A model generated the notes under the pieces. The model was not told the origin of the DNA. It saw only the letters and a list, made by a program, of their open reading frames with translations, and searched no databases. Of a DNA stretch of 16,297 nt, positions 9,244-15,696 are shown piece after piece; position 1 is the stretch's first letter, and every line of letters begins with the position of its first letter. The stretch covers positions 1 to 16,297 of the forward strand of contig ML210557.1 in NCBI GenBank assembly GCA_004369085.1. Reading direction: 5' to 3'. Origin of the DNA: Coprinopsis marcescibilis (taxonomy: Eukaryota > Basidiomycota > Agaricomycetes > Agaricales > Psathyrellaceae). Position numbers and translations under genes: made by a program.

Positions 9244-11217
9244 ATGGCGCCTGGGCGTAAATCATCACCTGCCCCAGTATGGCCCCCTCCTCTTCCGACA
9301 GATGAGAGCGAAGAGGAACGAAAGCAACGCATCAGGGATGAAGCCGAGGCAAAGGAGCGAAACGACAGGATCGATAAGGAGCTCAATGCAGAGAGGGAAT
9401 GGCGCAAACGGCCACGGGCCAAAATACTCTTACTTGGTCGGTGCTCCCAGCTTAATGCTGTCGTCGAACGCTCATACTCACGTTGTGCACACAATCCACA
9501 GGCCAGGCCGAGTCTGGAAAATCCACCGTATTGAAGAATTTTCAACTACAGTTTGCACCGAAGGCATTCGAGTCTGACGTGCGTACAGTCCGGAAACCGT
9601 GTTCTTCAACGATTCTCACCCCCCAGTTAACATAGGTTGACATCTGGCGTCCCGTCGTTCATCTCAATCTCGTCCGCTCAGTAAACTTCGTTCTCGATTT
9701 CTTGGCCACCAGGTTCTCAGCTCTCCGGGATAATGGAAGCATAAATAAGCAATACATAACACCGGAGCTTCGAAAACTTTGTGCTCGATTGGCTCCGTTG
9801 CGTCAAGTCGAAGACAGTTTGACCGTAGCTCTGACTGGATCATCAGCAAACTCCCCGTTCAGCTCTTCCTACAACCCCGCTAAATCCTCAGGGCTATCGA
9901 TGCCTACAGGTTATGGGTGGAAGAGCAGCCTTCTGGGTCGTCGTAATGATTCTCCGAACCCTTCAGGGTCTGATACATCGGAGTTTGGTCAGGCGGGTCG
10001 AATCTTGGCTGCATGTGGGGAGGATATCGACAGGCTTTGGAACCATTCGGGGGTACAGGAGTTGCTGAAGGCGGCGGATATCACGTTGGAAGAGCAACCA
10101 GGCTTGTGAGTTTCTTTGTTCAAGGCTGTTGTTTGACTTCTTCACAACGAATTACGGCGGATATACAGTTTCCTGGATCAATCTGTGCGAGTAACCGACG
10201 AGAACTACAAGCCGTTACCGGGTATGCATATTCTCAAGACTTTAGCTCCATTTTCTCTCTGATTTTTTGTAGAGGACGTTTTGAAAGCTCGAGTAACCAC
10301 GGTTGGGCCTGAAGAACATGTTATTCAAGCCGAGAACTCAGGAGACCCTCACGCCAAGGAGTGGGTCATATATGATGTCGGTGGGAGTCGTAGTCAACGA
10401 GGTACTTCCTGTTCACTACCGGTTCATTCAGTTCTAAACTGTATCATCAGCTGCATGGGCGCAATTCTTCGATGATGGTAAGCGAGAAGACTCCGCTATT
10501 GATTTATTAACCAACCCTGCTAACACCGCTCATCACAAGTCAACATCATCATATTCCTCGCACCAATGTCCGGGTTCAACCAGGTTCTCGCAGAGGACGA
10601 GAGTGTAAACCGACTAGTATGTGGCTTCCATGCCTAAGCTATTATGAGAGCAGCGGTTTGAATACTTCGAACAGACCGATTCATTACGACTATGGCAAAC
10701 GATCTGTAGCAACAAGATTCTGGCGAATGTTGAATTCGTCATCTTCCTCAACAAACTTGACATTCTGAATTCCAAACTCAAAGCAGGAATTCAGTTCTCA
10801 CAATTCGTTACATCTTACGTTGACAAACCGAACGAGACCAAACCTGTTGCCAAATGTGAGTAACAGCTTCATTCCGGTGTTTTGGCCAGGACTTATTGAT
10901 GACGCCAAACGTTCCCTCGGTAGATCTCCTCGACGTGTTTGTCTCTCTCCATCAGCAGCATTCCCCACGGAAGAGGAAACTGCACCCACACCTTACCTGC
11001 GCGGTTGTGAGTGATGGTTATCAATGACCTTGTGCTCTCCACTGAATGACTATCCTTCTTCCGCGATTCCGTTTAAAGGATACGCGGGCGACTTCAACCG
11101 TGATAAACAGAGGTATGTGCCCTTTTGGGGCGAGCGAGGCTGTCATCTGATTGGATTCATTCATTAGTGAGGGAGGTCATCCTTGTCAAGATTTTATCGC
11201 AAAGCAACGTCATATAA
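9244..11217 (+). CDS. divergent heterotrimeric G-protein alpha subunit, eleven exons
   Basis: Exons: 9244-9436, 9502-9578, 9636-10105, 10169-10221, 10273-10401, 10451-10477, 10540-10616, 10675-10855, 10924-11006, 11079-11112 and 11168-11217. The ten introns are 49-72 nt and the product is 457 aa. Landmarks in order: P-loop GQAESGKST (65-73); helical domain with an extra Ser/Gly/Pro-rich stretch (about 157-208); FFLDQSVRVTDENY; switch I DVLKARVTT with the conserved Arg271; switch II DVGGSRSQR (299-307); IFLAPMSGFNQ; DSLRLWQTIC; NKLD (368-371); HSPRKRKLHPHLTCAVDT with TCAV at 427-430; C terminus QSNVI. Members bind GTP and relay receptor signals at the plasma membrane. Unusual points: Ser303 replaces the catalytic Gln. 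The N terminus is a charged helix (EEERKQRIRDEAEAKER) without the Met-Gly myristoylation signal. No C-terminal Cys is present. These traits suit the expanded, atypical G-alpha group of basidiomycetes. ATG 9244 follows a TATA box and a pyrimidine tract. Confidence 0.95.
10451..10477 (+). other. 27-nt microexon (exon 6) of the G-alpha gene
   Basis: This exon lies between a CAG acceptor ending at 10450 and a GTAAGC donor at 10478. It encodes AWAQFFDD plus two split codons, the segment immediately after switch II. Omitting it removes nine codons in frame, so skipping would keep the frame but delete part of the switch II helix. The identity is clear because the residues match the WxxxF..V stretch that follows DVGG in G-alpha proteins. 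Confidence 0.9.
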
Positions 11218-11495
11218 TTTAATTTTCGCTTTCTCACCTATGATGATAACTTATGACAATTAATGTAAATTTCTTTGGCGAACCTTGTAGCTATAACAGT
11301 CTCACTGTCTTTGTAGTATCGTAGGTTTGTAGGATTGACGGATATAATGTGCTTCTACCCCAGGGCTTAGGGAAGCAAGACACTGATTTGCAGCACTCTA
11401 GGTTTCGAGTACGATTTACGAGCGGACGGGCTTACTGCAACACTGATGCAGCCATAAAGAGATGCAGCGCGGGAGATTAGGCGCCGGTATGGCTG

Positions 11496-11503
11496 TGACG
11501 TCA
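11496..11503. promoter_or_regulatory. palindromic CRE site (TGACGTCA)
   Basis: A perfect 8-bp CRE/ATF palindrome, 113 nt before the PMP3 ATG. Fungal bZIP factors of the Atf1/CREB type bind this element in stress-response promoters. Its role here is inferred from position, from the second site at 11527 and from the stress-linked family of the downstream gene. Confidence 0.6.
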
Positions 11504-11506
11504 CTT

Positions 11507-11512
11507 CACGTG
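11507..11512. promoter_or_regulatory. E-box (CACGTG)
   Basis: A perfect CACGTG palindrome only 3 bp after the CRE site. bHLH factors bind this core in fungi. Function is inferred from clustering with two CRE-type sites in a 400-bp intergenic region. Confidence 0.45.
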
Positions 11513-11526
11513 CCACCCTCTAGGTG

Positions 11527-11534
11527 TGACGTAA
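11527..11534. promoter_or_regulatory. second CRE/ATF-type site (TGACGTAA)
   Basis: A CRE variant on the same strand as the perfect site. Its start lies 31 bp after the first, close to three helical turns, so both would face the same side of the DNA. That spacing fits cooperative bZIP binding, but this is inference. Confidence 0.5.
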
Positions 11535-11616
11535 GCGTGCGGCGCAGTCGCCACAGCCGCTGCGCACGAGTCGGATGTCGCTGGACACAACTCCTTAGCC
11601 TTCAACCGCAACCACC

Positions 11617-12192
11617 ATGGTCAGAACTTCAGATGTTGCCCTTATTCTTGTACGGACCCTCACTTGAATGTCTTTAAACTCTGGTTTCCTGACGAAAGAT
11701 ACTAGATTGCTATCCTATTCCCCCCAGCGGCGGCCGCAATTGTGACGGGATGCAGTTGTGACCTCCTCATCAACATTTTGCTGACACTGTGAGCAAAGCC
11801 AGCCGTCAGGTGTGGATTGTGTACTAACGGCTATCTCTGCTAGTCTGGGCTACTTCCCTGGTCACATTCACGCCTTCTGGTTGATATACAAGAAGATGCA
11901 GGCCGAAGAACGTTACGGGAGTGGAGGGTTCCATTGTGGGTCTTTCTTCTATTTCACATCTCTCACGTTGGTCTCTGACAGTATCTAAGATATTGGAAGC
12001 GGGCATTACGAGCCCCTTTATCCCAACCAACCAGTCCACCACCAACCGCAACAAGGCATTCCATACCAGCAGGCTCCTTACTACGGAGCAACTGGTCAGT
12101 AAAGCCGCGAAACCCGGGTCATGAAATCGCTCAATTCTTCGGAACCCTCTTCTTTAGCTGCATCTCCCCCACCGGTTCAACAGAGTAAATGA
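11617..12192 (+). CDS. PMP3: Pmp3/UPF0057-family plasma-membrane proteolipid, five exons
   Basis: Exons: 11617-11649, 11706-11788, 11844-11935, 11990-12094 and 12158-12192; introns are 54-63 nt, with a perfect TACTAAC branch site in intron 2; 115 aa. The start MVRTSDVALIL, in an ACCACCATGG context, splices to IAILFPPAAAAIVTG (first membrane helix), then CSCDLLINILLTLLGYFPGH (family signature, second helix) and HAFWLIYKKMQAEERYG. A soluble tail follows with GHYEPLYPNQP and Gln/Pro-rich sequence. Pmp3 proteins are two-helix plasma-membrane proteolipids that modulate membrane potential and salt tolerance. Basidiomycete forms carry a longer C-terminal tail than the roughly 55-residue yeast protein, as here. 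The last intron is the least certain part. If it is retained, the protein ends at the TAA at 12100-12102 after ATGQ; if spliced, it ends ASPPPVQQSK. I prefer the spliced form because the intron has normal size and signals. Confidence 0.92.
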
Positions 12193-13156
12193 GATCCCCT
12201 TGACGGTGTCGCGCTCGTTTCCATCTACCCCTTTTCACTCGCTGCCTTCCGATTTCCCTTCAGCATTTGCTCCTCTCCATCACATGGCTACTATTTGTAT
12301 ATATCATGCTTTGATATTTGAATTTTCTTGAGTTGTCAATTGACGTTTTGGTCGTGACTCTTTCACAGTTTCAGGTTGGGTCTCCTCCACTTGTCACGGC
12401 TTAGTATGCACATTGCCCACAACTTACTCGCCCAGGTTACCCGAATGTTCTTGAGGGATCAAGAACATCTGTCACAGGGTAGAGAGGTGAGACCGTTTGC
12501 TCTGATTTGGATGCTTTTGTGTTCCACTTTTCCGGGAACTTGCAGGCCGTTGTGGAGAGGGTTTGGTAATGTTGTATGGGGCGGGGTAAACGATGATTCT
12601 CGTCCATTCTTGTCCTGTTTTCAATCGTCGGATCTGTGTGGATTGGACCCCATTATACGAGGCTTATCTGTTACCAGGGTTGTAGGTTCGATATCTGCCA
12701 CTGCGGCTGCGGCCTGCGGATCCTGTCAGCTGTTTGCGTTCGTGAGTAGTTTTACTCACAATCTATACGATTGTGGTTGTGCTGTGGTCGGAAAGGGCTG
12801 GATCAAGACCCGGAAACTTGACCTGCAGTGTTGGGAACCGCATGAAAGCAACAGATTATTTTTACGCGTGCGTACAATGTTTACCTTTGTTCTGATAACC
12901 ACGCTACCAAAGGTATTGATTGGTGTTGTTAACGGAACGAAACGAAACGAAACGAAGCCCTTGACCACTAGAATCCCCTTTGGCAGAATAGAGAGGAGTA
13001 TTCGGTGTGGCCTACAATCAGAGCCTCATTTTGGTGACGGACTTGTACTCGGGTCGCCTGATTGCGGACTGCGGACTACGGATTGCTGTAGATTATTACT
13101 TGCTCGCCCCCGTTTCCAAGTTACACTGATTAATACATTTACAGCCTTGGACGTCC
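12193..13156. other. spacer between PMP3 and the tandem family
   Basis: No recognised protein is encoded here. The stretch contains most of a 274-codon open frame (12406-13230, listed separately), an (AACGA)4 microsatellite and a short TGCGGAC tandem near 13063-13083. The bases just before copy A (from about 13140) belong to its promoter. Confidence 0.4.
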
Positions 13157-13230
13157 TATATAAAGTGGGGGCTTATCTTGACGTTTCTTCACTAGCTGAC
13201 GATGGTGAGACGGAAGAGCCTTCGAAGTAG
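12406..13230 (+). CDS. long uninterrupted ORF of doubtful coding status
   Basis: An ATG-started frame of 274 codons runs without introns through the spacer. It is long for chance at this base composition, yet in this intron-rich genome an intronless gene without any recognisable domain is suspicious. The predicted protein has scattered Cys and Trp, no clear signal peptide or coherent domain, and crosses the AACGA microsatellite. Its end runs through the TATA box and first exon of tandem copy A in another frame. I do not recognise a family and rate it more likely non-coding. Confidence 0.2.
   Translation: MHIAHNLLAQVTRMFLRDQEHLSQGREVRPFALIWMLLCSTFPGTCRPLWRGFGNVVWGGVNDDSRPFLSCFQSSDLCGLDPIIRGLSVTRVVGSISATAAAACGSCQLFAFVSSFTHNLYDCGCAVVGKGWIKTRKLDLQCWEPHESNRLFLRVRTMFTFVLITTLPKVLIGVVNGTKRNETKPLTTRIPFGRIERSIRCGLQSEPHFGDGLVLGSPDCGLRTTDCCRLLLARPRFQVTLINTFTALDVLYKVGAYLDVSSLADDGETEEPSK
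12936..12955. repeat. (AACGA)4 microsatellite
   Basis: Four perfect tandem copies of AACGA, preceded by one imperfect copy (AACGG at 12931-12935). It is visible directly. Confidence 0.85.
13157..13164 (+). promoter_or_regulatory. TATA box of tandem copy A
   Basis: TATATAAA lies 45 nt (T to A) before the ATG of copy A. The same element occurs in copies B and C at nearly the same distance, so the assignment is supported by conservation within the family. Confidence 0.7.
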
Positions 13231-13600
13231 GTTGCGGTGGCTCCTCGGCCTCACTTTTTCAGAAGTTCAAGAGCTTACATTTACTTTACTCTGTGCAGGA
13301 CCCCAGCGACCTCCGAGAAAGCCACCAGACCACCTGAATATGTTCGATGCCGCTCAGGGCTTCGAAGTCAGTGGGGGTAGCTTTTACAACATTCAAGGCG
13401 ACGCTACCAAAACTGTGAATTCCACCGTCAATATAAGCATCAACATTACGCTTCTGCACATTGGTGGACCACAGGTCAAGGTAAGGGTGATAAAGCTGTT
13501 GAATGGACGTAATATGAGAAGCTGATAATGAACTGTGCGCCAGTCCAAAACCGCTTTCTTCGTATCTTTGTCTGCTACGGCTGCGTTAGGTTTATTTTGA
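13202..13600 (+). CDS. small G-G-S-F-Y-N motif protein, tandem copy A (intact)
   Basis: Three exons: 13202-13226, 13299-13480 and 13544-13600; introns of 72 nt (GTAGGT...GTGCAG) and 63 nt (GTAAGG...CGCCAG, branch-like GCTGATAAT); 87 aa. Residues 1-18 are strongly basic and Pro-rich (MVRRKSLRR...PPRKPP). The core (23-43) reads MFDAAQGFEV then SGGSFYNIQGD. Residues 48-63 alternate polar and aliphatic residues (NISINITLLHI), suggesting beta strands, then GGPQVK. Exon 3 gives a hydrophobic tail, TAFFVSLSATAALGLF. The exon model is supported by the same splice positions and phases in copy B and, for intron 1, copy C, and by mostly synonymous differences in the core. I do not recognise the whole protein. 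The core resembles a short pattern common at the N termini of mushroom NACHT/STAND proteins (general knowledge), but no such domain is nearby. A stand-alone signalling peptide is inference. Confidence 0.65.
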
Positions 13601-14397
13601 TGCCCAGGATCACATCGTAAAGGAATCACTGCCTAGCTGAATACTCCGTCCCTTTTCCCGCTCGTCTTCGCTGGGAACATCGCCCCCCTCGATCATTGAT
13701 GCCATTCCTGATTCTTGGGGCGATGGATGGCCAGCTCTCTCCTCGCGCCGCAAGTTTGCTTGGGTCGTCTCTTTGACCATTGTGGCTTTGCATGCGTGTA
13801 TGAGAGCTGGTTCGTCAAAGGCCGGTTCAGCAGGGTGTGAAGATGTGTTTTGTCTGTGGGCGTTAAAAAAACCTGTGGAAATTGCGCGTAGCAGTACCTC
13901 TGGGGTGGCATCCGAAATACCACCTTTAATCGAATTCATCATGGCAGGTCCCATTCTCCCTTTTCCTGGCGTCATTATCACCTTCTTTTGGCTTTATTTC
14001 CTCGTTGAACGAGATTTCACTTCTTCACGATCATGTATCACGATTTCCCCTCAACTCGCCCCCTTTTACTACACTTTGGCTATCCCCACTTTGTTGTGTT
14101 ACTTTTTCCTGTATACACTTCAGCCGCCATCCTCTTATCTCACTCTTTCTGCCGCATTTCTTTGGGATTAATTAAATGTAGTGCCGAACATCTGCAGAAA
14201 CGAATGATGTCGGTGAGTTGTGCCGCCCTCAGGAGTCTACTAGCCTATCAAATGTCAACGCACAGGAGGCTAGCAGGGATCACTAGTCTCCTTATGATCG
14301 GAAGAGAATATGAACCTCACCGCAGGCCATTGCAAGGACAAACGTTTACTGCATTTCCGCTTTCAGAGGGTTGCGTGGTGCTGTGCTGCTGACGCCC
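13601..14397. other. spacer between copies A and B
   Basis: 13601-13915 is the 3' part of repeat unit A and aligns with the same part of unit B. 13940-14170 is pyrimidine-rich with no counterpart after copy B, so it may be an insertion or unit-specific sequence. The open frame at 13773-14171 has no recognisable features beyond a generally hydrophobic composition and is not supported. 14240-14397 aligns loosely with the DNA before copy C (GCCTATCAAATGTCAAC vs GGCTATCAAGTGTGTCAAC). Confidence 0.4.
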
Positions 14398-14405
14398 TAT
14401 ATAAA
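14398..14405 (+). promoter_or_regulatory. TATA box of tandem copy B
   Basis: TATATAAA is 36 nt before the ATG of copy B and is identical to the copy A element. A short conserved GACG..C precedes it in both copies. Confidence 0.7.
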
Positions 14406-14433
14406 CCAGAGGCGTTTCTTTCACTGGTGGCAT

Positions 14434-14811
14434 ATGGTCAGACGGAACACCCAGCGAAGTATGTCACTGGCTCCTATCAGCCCTCATCGTCACAGAAACA
14501 AAACTGACTTTCTCCAGGATCTCGAAAGCAGCCCGACTTGCAGTTCTTTGACGCCGCTCAAGACTTTGAAGTCAAGCGGAGGTAGCTTCTACAACGTCCA
14601 AGGCGACGCTCGCAAGTCCGTGAACAACAACAGCATTGTTATTAATCTCAACATCTACATCGGGGGACCACAAACCAAGGTCCGTGGTTGCTACTGCTAT
14701 TGCTACTATGGTAGCAGTCCGAAGAGACGCAGCGGACTGAAGAGTTGGCAGTCCCAGACCGTTTTTCTCTATGCCTCCTTGTCTGCTACAGCTGCGATAG
14801 GGTTATTTTGA
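14434..14811 (+). pseudogene. small G-G-S-F-Y-N motif protein, tandem copy B (one-base frameshift)
   Basis: Aligned exons are 14434-14458, 14518-14679 and 14752-14811, with introns of 59 nt (GTATGT...CTCCAG) and 72 nt (GTCCGT...TTGGCAG). Exon 2 begins GSRKQPDLQ and FFDAAQDFEV. One extra A at 14574 or 14575 (GTCAAGCGG against GTC-AGC-GGN) then shifts the frame, giving KRR and a stop in place of SGG. The other frame continues as SGGSFYNVQGD, NNNSIVINLNIYIGGPQTK and the tail SLSATAAIGLF, well conserved with copy A. Keeping intron 1 unspliced puts the ATG in frame with everything after the extra base (the unspliced frame is open from 14434 to 14811), so a product with an altered middle part is possible. 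Either a recent pseudogene, a base-call error, or a copy dependent on intron retention. Confidence 0.5.
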
Positions 14812-15659
14812 AGCCCAGGATCACATCATCAACTTGAGAAATCACGGCCCTAGCTGTTTGCCATGTCCTTGTCGCCCCTCTCCTCATCATGGATGCCATT
14901 CCTGAATTATGAGGGGCGAAATGGGAAAAGCTTCGTCTTTTTTTCGCATGTTAGCTGCTCTTTACTTCTGAGCTGTGCGCATATGCGACGTGATTATGAG
15001 GCTCGCCAATGGAGGACTGGCTTGGTAGGGCGTGAAGATGTGTTTTTGGATGGGCAGTTGAAAACCCTGCAACGAAGTTGTAGTTGGACTGTTAGGGTGG
15101 CATCCCGAGGCTCATTTTTTGCGTTTAAAGTATCTTGATTTCCGCTCTTATGACTAACAGTTTCCTGCCTTGTCATTTCGATACGAGTTTAATGCGGGGA
15201 GCAGTTTCGCTTTCTAGGTTGCATAAAATGGGTGTGTTGGATGGCATGGACGGTTCAGACGAAACATCCAGCGAAGTAGTACGTCGCTTCTAGTAGATAG
15301 GCCTTGAGCTTCATTCAAAACCAAACGTCATTGTCTCTTTTTACAGGCCACTGCGTTACGGGTCCCAGTGCAGATTCACGTCGTCTACGCGAAATTTCAT
15401 AGCCTAGAGAGCAGACTCTGATCCTGAGTGGCAGCGCTGTGCTCGGGAAAACTTGAGTACTTGAGTCCTCAGCAACATCTTCTGAACTTCTGGTGCCTAT
15501 CTCTTGTCTCCGATAGATTGAGTGAACTATTATTTCTAGAATTGTGGGACGGCGTTCATGGCCTCGGGCGTCTAGGCTATCAAGTGTGTCAACTCAACGG
15601 CTCCCCTACTCGGTTGCTTACCTGGCATAATGCGGTGCTGTGCTGCGGATGTATCCTGC
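14812..15659. other. spacer between copies B and C
   Basis: The first 290 bases belong to repeat unit B. 15225-15345 holds a degenerate fragment of another copy (listed separately). The remainder has no recognisable gene. DNA before copy C from about 15560 resembles DNA before copy B. Confidence 0.4.
15225..15345 (+). pseudogene. relic of a further tandem copy (promoter and first exon)
   Basis: GGTTCAGACGAAACATCCAG then CGAAGTAGTA (from 15252) aligns with GGTCAGACGGAACACCCAGCGAAGTATGT of copy B, that is, the first exon plus splice donor. A degraded TATA (GCATAAAA, near 15221-15228) precedes it. The ATG aligned with copy B is lost or shifted by an insertion (GGACGGTTCAGAC). A TTTTTACAG at 15337-15345 sits where the intron acceptor would be, but no core motif follows. 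This looks like a decayed fourth copy. Confidence 0.5.
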
Positions 15660-15667
15660 TATATAAG
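15660..15667 (+). promoter_or_regulatory. TATA box of tandem copy C
   Basis: TATATAAG lies 37 nt before the ATG, in the same context (CTATATAA) as copies A and B. Confidence 0.65.
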
Positions 15668-15696
15668 CCAGGTAGGAGTTATTTGACCGGTGATAT

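Larger units (their letters stand above)
13150..13915 (+). repeat. tandem unit A (first copy of about 1.2-kb repeat)
   Basis: This segment aligns by eye with 14391-15105. Shared landmarks include the CTATATAAA promoter, the MVRR first exon, the core motif exon, the tail exon with TTGTCTGCTAC, GCCCAGGATCACATC after the stop, GATGCCATTCCTGA (13698 vs 14892), GTGAAGATGTGTTT (13837 vs 15032) and GGGTGGCATCC (about 13903 vs 15094). Offsets are 1191-1241 bases, so a block of at least 750 bp containing gene, promoter and downstream DNA was duplicated. Confidence 0.75.
14391..15105 (+). repeat. tandem unit B (second copy)
   Basis: This is the counterpart of unit A over the promoter, three exons, the downstream stretch GCCCAGGATCACATC, and the GATGCCATTCCTGAA and GTGAAGATGTGTTT landmarks. 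The direct orientation is the same as A. After about 15105 the similarity to the region behind unit A is lost. Confidence 0.75.

Noticed and set aside
10867..10923. Alternative start of G-alpha exon 9 at the AG before GACTTATTG (10890)
   Set aside because: Joined to exon 8 it creates an immediate TGA. Only the TAG acceptor at 10921-10923 restores the VAKYLLDVF...LHQQHSP frame typical of the family.
13773..14171. 132-codon frame with hydrophobic stretches
   Set aside because: The hydrophobicity follows from a pyrimidine-rich tract (TTC/CTT/CCT codons). The first half is repeat-unit DNA shared with unit B, where the frame is not kept.
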